Shown piece by piece: positions 52,305-62,316 of a stretch of 64,000 nt of DNA; the first letter of the stretch is position 1; the number at the start of each line of letters is the position of its first letter. The translations under genes and the position numbers were made by a program. The notes beneath the pieces are model-generated. The model saw only the letters and a list, made by a program, of their open reading frames with translations, was not told where the DNA came from and did no database searches. This DNA is from Actinernus sp. WN-2022 (Eukaryota; Cnidaria; Anthozoa; Actiniaria; Actinernidae), in the NCBI GenBank assembly GCA_030867875.1, contig JAOWCC010001589.1:149145745-149209744 (forward strand). The letters run 5' to 3'.

Positions 52305-52775
52305 CATCTGTTAGAAAACGATATTTTAAATCTTTCAGTCCTGACTTTGGGAAGAATAAACTGGTGCCCACACTCTCGAAGGATTCTCCCTCTCTTAGGT
52401 GGCATGAGCTCATACAGGGCATGCTTAGGATCATAAATGATTCGTTTCGACATTAATTAATTACATCAGATATAATTATGCTTTTAATAGTATAGCCAAA
52501 CCGAAACATCCGTTTACAAATACCGTCCAAGGTATTTACAAGTTTACAAATACCGTTCAAGGTATTTGTTCTGATAAGCAGAGCCCATACTTCAATACCA
52601 AATAAGGACATTATAAGAGAGTCAAATAGTTTGGTCAGTTGGTCCACAGAGTATCCATAATATTTACAAACTCTAAGAATGTACAGTCGGCTGTTAGCTT
52701 TACATAGTAGGTTATCTATATGGAGGTCCCAGTTACAGGGTTTGTCTTGAAATGTTATTCCAAGTAATTTCAACC
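52305..52775 (-). pseudogene. LINE (CR1/jockey-like) ORF2 C-terminal end
   Basis: Reading leftward: KLLGITFQDKPCNWDLHIDN, LLCKANSRLYILRVCKYYGY, QLTKLFDSLIMSLFGIEVW, then an insertion/duplication of CKLVNTLDGICKR text and RFGYTIK. It ends LYELMPPKRGRILRECGHQF, ILPKVRTERFK, NRCLFQLI-stop. This is the region after the RT palm that closes ORF2 in CR1-like elements. The 21-bp phrase AAATACCGTTCAAGGTATTT is partly duplicated at about 52518-52565. The upstream RT is absent. Confidence 0.75.
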
Positions 52776-53009
52776 AACTTTTATAATGTTTTGTTAATTA
52801 AATTATGAACCGCCGTGCCCACTGTGTGCTGATTCATGTGGAGTTTATAGATGATTTGGATCCTAGTATTTTTGGGCTACCTGTGTTATCCTAGGGTACC
52901 CTGGCTTACTTTAAGTCGCTCGTGTTCTGACTCCTATGGAGTGTTAGATGAGATCAACTGTGTGTGCGTCTGATTATGCGTAGTAATATAAAAAACACGC
53001 AGGTATTTG

Positions 53010-53550
53010 AGATCGTCTGTATTAAAAAGATACGCCAGAGTTCAAGCTGCGTGCAGCTTCTTGTTCTTCATCAATTTGTTGGTTTTCTCTTGCCGAGAAA
53101 CAGACATGAAAAACCATGCCGTTTGCTGTAATTTGTGCGGCTGGAGTGTGTCCATCTCTACGAGCTCGCCTTCCTCCTACAGCATCGCAACAATTTCCTT
53201 CGTCAATGGTTGTTTGTATACAGTTGGAGCAATATTGCCATTCCTGCTGAGGGGTTTCAAAAAATTGCTGAGAGTTTGATTTGCTTCGGTAAACTGGCTG
53301 TCTCCAATAATAGAAAAAGGTTTACTTAGTGGATGACTTCTTAAGTAACGTTCCAACACTGCACGAATCCAGGTAAGCGATGTCTTGTTGTAAAAATTCC
53401 TGTCGCATTTTTTTGCCGACAAATAAAACTTTGAAGACGCTTATTTAGTGGTAACGGTAACATTTCTTCAAAAGGAGTTGTAAAACTTGTAGTTGGAACC
53501 ATTCTGCAAAACATTTCCAAACTAACTTTCAATGTTTTCGCATAACACAA
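53010..53550 (-). pseudogene. Crypton-derived (DUF3504/KCTD1-QRICH-like) domain fragment
   Basis: On the minus strand the text ICRQKNATG/NFYNKTSLTWIRAVLERYL, SHPLSKPFSIIGDSQFTEAN, QTLSNFLKPLSRNGNI and KQPLTKEIVAML is followed by an in-frame TAG. It then continues EEGELVEMDTLQPHKLQQTA WFF. The order SYxSIRxxLxRHL, FxxIxDxxFxxAN, GxxxHKPxI and LQxTAWF is what I recall for DUF3504-type proteins in animals, which derive from Crypton recombinases. The catalytic half is missing. This is a different branch from the C2H2-bearing recombinases elsewhere in the window. Confidence 0.58.
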
Positions 53551-53985
53551 AATTTGTAAACAACATTTTGTAATGGTTTTCTTTAGTAAAGTTGTGGGAA
53601 ATTGTAAAACCTACTTGTAAAAACACGGCTAAACCGAATTTCGTTGCTATTTTGTGTTAATGCGTACAGCTGATTCGTTTATAGCCAAACTTTCTGCCTC
53701 CGAGACGGCAGCAAACCTGGAAGCCATATTGTCTCCAAGCTACAAATCAGTGAATATGTTATCATATTCACTGTTTGAGTAGCCAATCAGAGCGCATGAA
53801 AAGTGATATTCACTGGTGTGGGATATACTAAATATAATTATTTAATTGTAAACAAACGTACCAAACCCATTATTCTACAATTGAAAGAATAAAATAAGTT
53901 AAAGTCCTAAGCCAAAGTTCTCTCCAAACACAACGTAGCTTATATAAACAACTGAATCAATTTTATAAACGTATTTACATTGTGC
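53551..53985. other. No gene recognised
   Basis: AT-rich interval. It contains the palindromic phrase TGAATATG-TTATCA-TATTCA near 53752-53771. Confidence 0.4.
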
Positions 53986-53989
53986 TTTG

Positions 53990-54990
53990 CAGCGCCTCAA
54001 ACTGCTTCAATCATGTCACTCGGGAATTAGTGCTGTATACTGTTTTTCTTTTATTAGACTTCTTCCTTTTTCTGCGGACTTCCTCTTACGACGATCAGAT
54101 CTCTTTTTTCGATGCTTATGCTTTCTCTCAATAGAAGAATCCGACGAACTGTTTTCACTGGAACTAGAATTGGAACTATAGTACTTCTAGATCTTGACCT
54201 TTTCTTTCTTCAGTGAGTTCGCAAAGGTGAAACGGCCAATGTAATCTCCATTTGATTTCCATTCGCATTCACCCGAACATTTACTGGGACATGTATTTCA
54301 TTCATGTTTTCTCTCTGCTTCTCTAATAATGATGTCAACAGTTCTCAGTCGTTTTCTTAACTTGGGGGAATCTTGCTAATCTCAATGTAGCAATGTCTTT
54401 CTGTAGCTCTAGTTTTCCTGCTGCCGTTTTCTATGAATATTTCTCTCCACACGCTTTTAGTAATCGTGGGGTCACAGCTGACGACAATGCTGAGATACTC
54501 TTGGACTGAAAGGAATCTAAATTTTACTTTTCTATCGCCACACTGTCAATGTCCTTATTAATGTCTTTGAGCTGATTTTTCATCTCCTCGAAATGTGTTT
54601 TCTTCTGACCACAAATGTAGTATGAAGTGTATGGTGATGCTTTACATAAATCATTCCCATGGTTTCCTTCGGCTTTGTGGCCACGGATATGACAGTTTCC
54701 ACAGATTGTGTTGTAACTGCCGACACGTTGTGCCTCAATCAGATCAAGCTCAAGTTCTCGGACATGCGTTTCGATAACAAGTTTACTGTCACAAAGACCC
54801 TGAAGCTTATTAGTCAATTCTTGTTTGGAAGCTTTCCAGTCACTTACAGCACTTTTGAATTAAATTCTGAACTACCACTGTTCGGGGGAATTGGAAAGAC
54901 AAGGCTCTTTGGCTCGACTTCTGCGCTATTTCCACTTGGTAGCATTTCTGGTTTGATTGCGCCGCATTCACTCTGTTTTGAAGTTGAAGT
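53990..54990 (-). pseudogene. Zinc-cluster protein of unknown function (anthozoan-type family), decayed
   Basis: The best stretch (54817-54524) reads CDSKLVIETHVRELELDLIE, VGSYNTICGNCHIRGHKAEG and SPYTSYYICGQKKTHFEEMK, LKDINKDIDSVAIEK. The conserved CGNC...H...C...CG pattern suggests a zinc-binding module beside coiled coils. Upstream text (CGAIKPEMLPSGNSAEVEPK) and downstream text (KLELQKDIATLRLA, then Ser/Asp and Arg/Lys-rich runs near 54180-54060) belong in order but need many frame changes. From memory such proteins are common and uncharacterised in anthozoans. The LINE at 55022-57690 is inserted at its upstream edge. Confidence 0.55.
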
Positions 54991-55021
54991 ACGCTATTTC
55001 ATGAGGAGTGGTGAATCTGTT

Positions 55022-57690
55022 CAATCAATCAATCAATCCAACTTTATATATCGAGGGTAACACTAAATAGTGCAAAGCACTAATAACCCCCTTGGCCCTC
55101 ATACAAATATTCTAAAAATTATAAAAAGTAAAATTCTAAAACTAATATGTAGTAATAATACCTTATATTACAATTAAAATTCATAACTAATCGGAGACTA
55201 AATATTAACATAACTACTAGAACTAATGACTTAGCATAGCTAATAACACCCTTAGACTAAATACGTAATTAAGATTGAATATTTTGAAAAGTAGCCAGCT
55301 GATTAAATTTAACTTGAAAGGAGCGAATCGAAAGTGCTTATACAGACTTCTTTTAAAGGCATTGATCGATGCAGAGGATCTTGGATTAATTGGCAAGTTA
55401 TTCCAAAGTTTAGAGGCCATGACTGTAAAAGAGCGACCAGCCTCCCTTTCCCTAACATAGCGCGGTGTTGCAAAGCTAAGATGAGCACTTCGAGTTCTTC
55501 TACTGTGCTGCTCGCTGTTAATCCTTAGCATGCTATTAATGTAATCTCGCGTTTCACCGATTATGCGTTTATATGCAAGTAGGCACCTTTTACTATCAGT
55601 TTCTAAATAAAATGGTAGCCAACCAAGCTTATTAAATAGGTCTACCGTAGAATGGCGTGGTTCTGCGTCCAAAATAACTCTGGAGCAGCGCTTCTGCAGT
55701 CTAAATATCCTATTATATTGTCCTTTTTGCAACTCGTACATGAAATACAGCAGTACAACATAAGAGTCTTTATCATAGCGTTGTAGAATAACACTCGTTC
55801 GACTCTAGGAAGATAGGATTTAATCCTATTTAGTATTCCAATACGACTTTATATTTTCTTAGACAAAGATTCTACATGATTATCGAAACTTAGATCCGCA
55901 TGCAGTTCAAGACCCAGTAACTTAACATGATCGACCTGTTCAATATGAAGTAGTAAGCTTAGACTTCAAACGCTTGCCACTGATTAATATGGTTTTGGTC
56001 TTTGAAGAGTTCAGCGGTAACTTGTTAGCAGTGGCCCAGTCATCAACATTGGATACATTCAGCTCGTTAATGCACGTATAATCAGCAGACACTAAAAGCG
56101 TTGTGTCGTCAGCAAACAGATCTACCTTTGTATTTATGTACAAAGGCAGATCATTAATAAACATCACAAAGAGTAGGGGACCTAGAATTGATCTGAGGCA
56201 CACCTGTTGTGACAGTTTTAGTGGTTGATGATTGACCCTTGAATATAACCAGCTGTTTGCGATCAGTAAGATAAGACCTGAACCAGGAAAGGGCGTTAGA
56301 ATCCAGCCTATACACTTTAAGTTTTTTAAGGAGAGTTAAGTGGTCAACCATGTCGAATGCTTTTCTATAATCAACCATAACCATGCCGGTTACTTGATTC
56401 TTGTCCAGACTGAATAACAGAGAATCTACTATGTGGGTAAGTGCTGTCTCGGTACTGATTTTCCCCCTAAACCCTTATTGATTGGTGTATATGAGATTAT
56501 AATCTGAAAGATAGTTAGATAAACAGTCATGCACGTGCCTTTCGATGACTTTAGAAAGCACAGGAAGTACCGATACTGGGCAGTAGTTGTTAACGTCAGA
56601 CAGTTCACCAGCCTCATGAGGCGCGGTCACCCTCGCAGTTTTCCATTGCTCTGGAAACCGCTCTGTTGCAAAGGAGAGATTGATCAGCTTTGCTATTGAT
56701 GGTGCCACCTCTTTAAGCCCAATTTTCAGGAGTGCAAAGCTAACACCATCAACTCCAGTCGCTTTGTTGGGCGATATTTTTGACAAGTATGCTGCGACCT
56801 TCTCAGCCTTGATCTGTGGTAGAGTGGACTGTATGTCATCAGAGCCAAGCCGTGTTTCAACAAACTGACTCAATTTATCGAAGTAAAAATCTTTAATAAC
56901 GCAACAGTAGTAAAATGAATGTTGAAAACAATCTGTCATCTCAACACTAGTGTTGATGACCTTCTCAGGCCAAACAGGCAAACATTCAGGTTGGTACGTT
57001 GTTTTGTTACCGCCTAGGGATTTGATTAACCTCCAAATAGACTTTGAATCTCCTTTAGTGTTCCGAAATGATGACTTGAAATAATTTATCTTCGCTTTCT
57101 CAATCATATTGGAGGCACGATTTCTTGCGCTACGATAAAGTTTCCAGGCGTCAGCGGTGTTACTCCTTTTCGCCTTCATTAGAAGATTATCGCGTTCTTT
57201 TAGTTTAGTTAGTCTAAAATCGCACAAGTTAGCCAACGCGGTTGACTAACTTTAGAAACATGGTTGTGTTTCGCTGGCGTGTGCAAGTTAACCACTTGGA
57301 AAAATATTTTTTCCCAAGCGGCCAGAGAATCGTTAGCATCATCAAAAATAAAAACTGTCCCATGGGCAGTTCACTAGAGTGGACTTCAATGCTCCATCAT
57401 CTATTTTCTTTATGTCACGGTATGATATCGTATTGTGCATATGCGTTTGATTTGATTGTTTAAAGTAGCGCCGCACAGCAAAGATGGGCAAGTGATCTGA
57501 AAGAGCGTAATTATAGACCGACACATTAAAAATATGCTGGCTCTTATTAGCATATATGTGGTCTAAACAAGTACCGCTTACCAGCCTGGTAACGTTTATT
57601 ACCATTTGGTTAAAGTGCATAAGTGATAAAGGCGATCGCTCTGTGTTGCTGGCGATTTGAGGGGCGAAAGGCGAAACCTTGTGTGACAAA
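55022..57690 (-). mobile_element. CR1/jockey-like LINE, 5'-truncated, with (ATTG)n tail
   Basis: The coding strand is minus. The 3' end at 55022-55040 is a (GATT)n tail. The body contains the end of an APE endonuclease (57690-57342), the RT (57236-55940) and the ORF2 C-terminus (55741-55223). Several inactivating changes are present. The 5' end stops within the endonuclease domain. Confidence 0.8.
55223..57690 (-). pseudogene. LINE ORF2 protein: endonuclease C-terminus, reverse transcriptase, C-terminal region
   Basis: Endonuclease end: TCLDHIYANKSQHIFN, YNYALSDHLPIFAV (the terminal SDHxP motif). RT: LISLGGN..., ISPNKATGVDGVSF, FPEQWKTARVTAPHEAG, VSVLPVLSKVIERHVHD, then an in-frame TAA at 56475-56477 before GFRGKISTETALTHIVDSLL, MVMVDYRKAFDMVDH and KTVTTGVPQ. 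A loss of two bases near 56193 (expected GGVPQGSILGP) shifts the frame to SILGPLLFVMFINDLP and LFADDTTLLVSA, the catalytic ADD box. C-terminus: LQKRCSRVILDAEPRHSTVD, LFNKLGWLPFY, WNNLPINPRSSASINAFKRS. It ends with a stop at 55223. Confidence 0.85.
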
Positions 57691-57782
57691 GTTTTGATTT
57701 GATAAATTTACCTTGAGAAGCTAACCCGACCAGCTGAAAAACCGAAATGGCTTGGGAAAGTTTGTGACCAAGTAATCGGTGT

Positions 57783-57838
57783 TGGGTTTCTCGTACCAGT
57801 TGAGGGTTTCTCGTACCAGTTGAGGGTTTCTCGTAATA
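57783..57838. repeat. 20-bp tandem repeat, three copies
   Basis: GGGTTTCTCGTACCAGTTGA is present three times in a row, the last ending TAATAAT. It lies just upstream of the LINE 5' truncation point. Confidence 0.88.
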
Positions 57839-58330
57839 ATATAAACCGTGCCAGGTTTGGCACGTTGTCATGTCGTTATCTTGATTGCTACCGTCTTTAA
57901 TATATTGATTCGGTGGTTATATTCGAGAACGTGACTCCAACATTTCCCATTTCGGGTTCGAATTTAAATCTGGGTATTCAACAAAGCTGCCGTGAAACTT
58001 CACGCTTTTCACAAACATTACATTGACAACGGAGTTTCTTCTTGGAATTGACTTGCTTTAAAGTAAATTATTTTATCGCTGATGTTTTTTAGGTTTGGTC
58101 CCTTTCCTGAATATAATTTGGGTGCAAAGAACTAAGTTTAAGGTCGATTTTTTCTTAGTTACAGTTCGGTAGAGAGTCAGGCCAGACATTACGCGATCGA
58201 TTCAATGGTTTATTGTTATTATGGGAGCAATTTACCGAGTGTTTTATGTTCCAAAATCTGTTCCAAGATAAAAAGTATCAATTTCAGTATATATTTTGGC
58301 GTGAACAACCTCGTTCTCTCCCCAGTCGTT
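57839..58330. other. No gene recognised
   Basis: Sequence between the 20-bp repeats and the older Harbinger end. No coding signal is visible. Confidence 0.4.
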
Positions 58331-58383
58331 CTCGGTGCCTCACGTCGCCGTCGCCTCAAAAACGTCTGGTGCTTAAGTTCCCT
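58331..58383. mobile_element. Solo right end of an older Harbinger element
   Basis: CTCACGTCGCCGTCGC, CTCAAAAACGTCTGGTGCTT and AAGTTCCCT, followed by AAT, correspond position by position to the right end of Harbinger-1 (GTCGCCGTCGCAAAAAACGT, CGGTGCTAAAGGTCCCT, AAT). The rest of that element is not seen to the left. The next Harbinger begins directly after its AAT. Confidence 0.7.
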
Positions 58384-58713
58384 AATAGTGAGCTTACGAA
58401 TCGACGACTTCTTAAACGACGACGACGTCTCATCAGCGGAAATCCCTCAACGCATGCGCCCACTGCGTGTTGCGCAAGATCAAAAGTCGTCTCGTGGCCG
58501 GCGACGACTGCCAGAAGAGGGAGTTGAAGTCGTCTTCAGAGCTGCACGACGTAGGTTTGTTTTTGTTTGTTTCCTTGCCTTTCTCTGTCTTTTTTCCAGA
58601 ATATCTTTTGGATATAACTTATGAGTTAATCTAAGATGGATTTTCCTATTTTTTTAACTTTCTCAAGTCTAAGTTTTCTTTTCTTCCACAGTTAGAGACA
58701 TATATAGCAAAAT

Positions 58714-60241
58714 ATGGCAGACGCGGATGAACCTTGTTCGTCTTCGATTTCTGCTACAAGCACAAGGTGATCATAACTCTGGGCTATGTTGATATAAATG
58801 CCATTGTTTTTAGTCTAAAGAGACACCTATCTTTATTGAAGTGGACCCTATTTTAACGAAACTTTTCTAACATGTCAAATGCAATGCATAAACTAAACGG
58901 GCACTTTCTCAGTGTAAGCATGTCCTGAAATTGTTAAAGCAAAAGTACACTTCAAAACACTTGAAAACTTCAAGCGTCCAATTAAGCTTACTTAATAATT
59001 TGTATTTTAATTGCTCCGTATTTTCATAACCGTGTACCAAGTTATCTTCCTCAACTTACAGCATTTGTACATGTGCAGGTGTGATGTTTGCGTGGCTATT
59101 GTAAAATGAAGCAAGGACATATTTGAACAATGATCTGCAAAGCTGTACAACCACTCTAATTATTGTTCTATATGTCAGTAAACAAACTTGAACACATCAT
59201 AATTAAGCCGTTTTCCTTGAATTTCTACAGTTTCAGTTCCATGAAAATTCTGTTGATACTTAGACACAAATTTGGTACTCTTTCTACATAATATTTTAGG
59301 GCCAATGTAGGATTGCTTCCAGCAAAAGAGTCGTAAGAATTTCTAAAACCTAATACTAGTTCAATTTGTTGTTCATAACATGTCGTCAGTGAATAAGAAA
59401 CTGTTTATTTGTTATCCATCGTGCAAACTAAGAGCCAAGTCTATCTATATCAGGCTCATCTTTAAAATGGTGTGGGAATACTCTATTTTTGTTAGACACT
59501 GGTTATTTAGGTGCTTTTCATTTTATTACAGGACTCCACAGATGAAATGGAGCCCAGAACATGGTATCATGCTTGGAAGAGAAATGCTTTTGTTTGAGTT
59601 GTGGAAGTTCAAGGCTGGAAGCCGTGAAAGAGGACAGTGTCTGGATCGGATAGCAGAGAGTCTTAACCAGTTGAAAAAGCCATGATTTTATGTATCTCAG
59701 AAGTCAGTGAGAGAGAGACTCAAAATACTAGAAAGAGATTTCAAAAAGAAGGAGAGATTTGAGAAAAATGCTTCTGGGATTTCTCCAGAAAAGACAGAAA
59801 TTGATGATATCATGGAAGACTACTTTGAACATAGGGAAGATCAGGAAAAGGAGTCAGAGAAAGCCTCTGTAGTATCTCGGGATAAAGCAGCCAAGGATAA
59901 GGCATAAGGCATCAGCAGAAGACATGAGAAACAAGGCAATGGAGCGCCTAGCAGAAACGAAGAAAAGAACTGGTACTGATCCACCAAAAAAGAAAAGGAA
60001 ACAGAGTGCAAATGAAACTCTTGAGTACTTGAGGGAGGCATCAGATAGAGATTGTGACCTGAAGAAAGAAGAACTTGACTTCAAAAAGAAACAGGAAGAA
60101 AACACAGCTGCTCAACAAACCATGATGCTTCAACAAATGAAGAATCAGCAAGAGCAATTTCAAGCCATGACTCAAATGTTCATGCAACAACAGCAAACCC
60201 AAAGCCAGGCCCTGCTTGAACTTTTGAAAAAGGGGAATTAA
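58714..60241 (+). pseudogene. Harbinger Myb/SANT-like protein, one stop and one 7-bp duplication
   Basis: Exon 1 (ATG 58714-58766, MADADEPCSSSISATST) ends AAG|GTGATC. Exon 2 starts at 59532 after TTATTACAG and the phases join (AG|G = Arg): RTPQMKWSPEHGIMLGREML, a Myb/MADF-like helix, then CLDRIAESLNQLKKP. An in-frame TGA (59683-59685) interrupts before FYVSQKSVRERLKILERDFK. At 59897-59910 ATAAGGC is duplicated in tandem, which shifts the frame and creates a stop. Removing one copy would join AAKDKA to SAEDMRNKAMERLAETKK. The tail is a Gln-rich coiled coil ending LLELLKKGN at 60241. It matches the Myb gene of Harbinger-1. Confidence 0.82.
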
Positions 60242-60990
60242 TGTTGTACTTTACTAAGTGATTGTGTGACAACATTTAACTAATTTGCATGCTATTGTAC
60301 ATAGCAGAATTTTTAAATGCCCTTGGAATTATTTTCTAAATCAAGCACTTTTAAATAACTTTAATTCTACCAAAATTTGCATCAGAAAAGCATTGTATAA
60401 TCAATGTATGCCAATTAGTGAAAAGTTGACACATTTTTAAATTACTTTTTATACTCTAACAAGTTGAGTTCTTGAAGTGCTGTTGGAGTATATATTTGAA
60501 GGCTTCTGTGTAAGAATAAACTAAACATTTTTTTCATTAATATGCAATATTTTATTGCAACATTAATTCCAGTTTCATTTAGTTTAACCAGATAATACAA
60601 GAAAAGTACATTATTTCTTCGAGCTCACTCACAGTTTGTTTACAATCTTCATGTTGTTTCATCATTGCTGTGATTCAGGCTAAAGATCAGTTCGAACTTG
60701 TTAAGTTATTGTTAAGGACCAATATGATGTTTAGAACATTTACGTAGTCATTCCTTTTTCAAATGACAATGTGTACTTCCAGAAAATATCCCTCCCCCCT
60801 CCCAAACAGAAGACAGACAGACAGACAGAAGGGATTTGTTCTTTGACCCCCTCCGCTCTGGATTTTCCGAAATGGGCCTCCAAATTACTGTAAATTTGAG
60901 CAGATAGAACCCCCTGGAATTTCCAGTCCCTTGTTTGGGGGGGGGGGGGGGGGGGGGGGGTGGATATTTTCTGGAACGTACTACACAATA
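60242..60990. other. Intergenic region of Harbinger-3 with poly-G tract
   Basis: Separates the two convergent genes. It contains (ACAG)n at 60810-60828 and an uninterrupted run of about 24 G at 60937-60960, both prone to slippage and sequencing error. Confidence 0.7.
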
Positions 60991-60993
60991 TGA

Positions 60994-62073
60994 TTAAATG
61001 AAATATTCATCTAAAGCTGGTGGATTGATACCAAAGTACTCAGAGCTAATAGATTGGTACAAAATAGTATGAGCATTTTGCATTAAGGCACAGTCAATGT
61101 ACATTTTACCTACTGCACTTAAACCAATTTTAAGGTTCTTTTTAAAATCCAAAAATTTAAAATAGTTAATAATGTCACCAAAAACCCATTCAACAGAGGT
61201 GCGTGCAGCACTCATGGATGTATTGTAATCTTGTTGATCTTGTGTTAGAACTGCACCCCTATAAGGTCCTTGTAAGTGTGCACGCAGAGGGTATGCAGGG
61301 TCGCCATATACACACATGGGTGTACCAGTAATAGGGGAATTGGAAAATCTTTGGAGGTCTTGTAAAAGACCCGATAAGGCTAGCATACCACTGTCATGGC
61401 GTCGCCCTTCTACTGGGCCATACAAATTACCAACCAGTCCATTGGGCAATGCTATGCATTGAAATTTTATGGAATGAACCCGTTTGTGTCCATTATAGAG
61501 AACTCTTTGATTTACACCTGGCCTACACACTGGCCGAACAGTTCCATCGATGAAACCCCAACAGTTTCCCAAAGCTGTACCTGATTGAAGTACAGCATCA
61601 GCATATATCATAAGGTTTGCTGGGGAAAGCAGGTTATGATTATATCTTGTCAACAGGTGATGCCATCGATTGTAGATCCAGTCAATCATGTGATTTGTTA
61701 TAATACACAGCCCTGGCACAGGCCTTGCAAAGTGAAAAACCATATCACTATACCGGCAAGGATATGCAAATCTCTTGAGGTAGATACACAAAGCAGGAAT
61801 TGCTTCAACTACCAAACCGTTGTAGGTGACAAACTCGTCTGGTAATTGTAGTGCATCAGCAAGTTTGTATATGTCATTTCTGTAAAAACGAAATTCGGCG
61901 TTACATTCAGCATTTGTCAACTCGTCTAGGTCTAATCTTTCATACTTCCAATAAGGAAAATCGGGATTGTTTGACGTGTTAGCATCGTACAGCAAAACAA
62001 ACTCTCTGTCGTTAATAAATCCTTTTCTGTAAGCATATGCAATGCAAATTCTCGTCTCTCTTAAGTTTTGCAT
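60994..62073 (-). CDS. Harbinger transposase (HARBI1-like DDE nuclease), 359 aa
   Basis: A single open frame from ATG 62073 to the stop at 60994, without interruption. The N-terminal helical region (about 1-110) precedes an RNase H-like nuclease core. The DDE triad is D176 in GFIDGTVRP, D258 in VYGDPAYPL and E295 in TSVEWVFGD; HDSGM at 226-230 is also conserved. It ends PPALDEYFI. PIF/Harbinger transposases cut at the terminal repeats and generate a 3-bp duplication. Only 240 bp separate the start from the right terminus, so the promoter must lie in that end. It lies tail to tail with the Myb-like gene. Confidence 0.92.
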   Translation of the reverse strand: MQNLRETRICIAYAYRKGFINDREFVLLYDANTSNNPDFPYWKYERLDLDELTNAECNAEFRFYRNDIYKLADALQLPDEFVTYNGLVVEAIPALCIYLKRFAYPCRYSDMVFHFARPVPGLCIITNHMIDWIYNRWHHLLTRYNHNLLSPANLMIYADAVLQSGTALGNCWGFIDGTVRPVCRPGVNQRVLYNGHKRVHSIKFQCIALPNGLVGNLYGPVEGRRHDSGMLALSGLLQDLQRFSNSPITGTPMCVYGDPAYPLRAHLQGPYRGAVLTQDQQDYNTSMSAARTSVEWVFGDIINYFKFLDFKKNLKIGLSAVGKMYIDCALMQNAHTILYQSISSEYFGINPPALDEYFI

Positions 62074-62316
62074 TTTGCTCCTCGTGTTTAAAGATATAGG
62101 ACTTCACAAATAAGCGTTGTTTTCCGGGGGGAAAAAATGTTTTTTTCCCTCAAACGCAGTACGTCTTCAAATTGGCGGGAAATGATGCCGCGCCAGTCGT
62201 CGTCCTGAAATGGTAAACACATTTTGGCGCCAAATTGCTCACGACGCCGACCTAGGGCGTGACGTCACTAAAGGTCGTCGTCGTGCTGGAAGTCGTCGAT
62301 TCGTAAGCTCCCTAAT

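Larger units (their letters stand above)
58387..62313. mobile_element. Harbinger-type DNA transposon 3 (3,927 bp)
   Basis: The left end AGTGAGCTTACGAATCGACG (58387) and the reversed right end AGGGAGCTTACGAATCGACG (62313) differ at one base in the first 25. AAT flanks both ends (58384-58386 and 62314-62316). It encodes a rightward Myb-like gene and a leftward intact transposase. The termini after 25 bp diverge into GACGACG-rich sequence. This copy could supply transposase, though its Myb partner is broken. Confidence 0.9.

Noticed and set aside
60937..60960. Poly-G tract as a functional quadruplex element
   Set aside because: A single homopolymer between two convergent genes of a transposon is more simply a slippage product, and its length may be a sequencing artefact.
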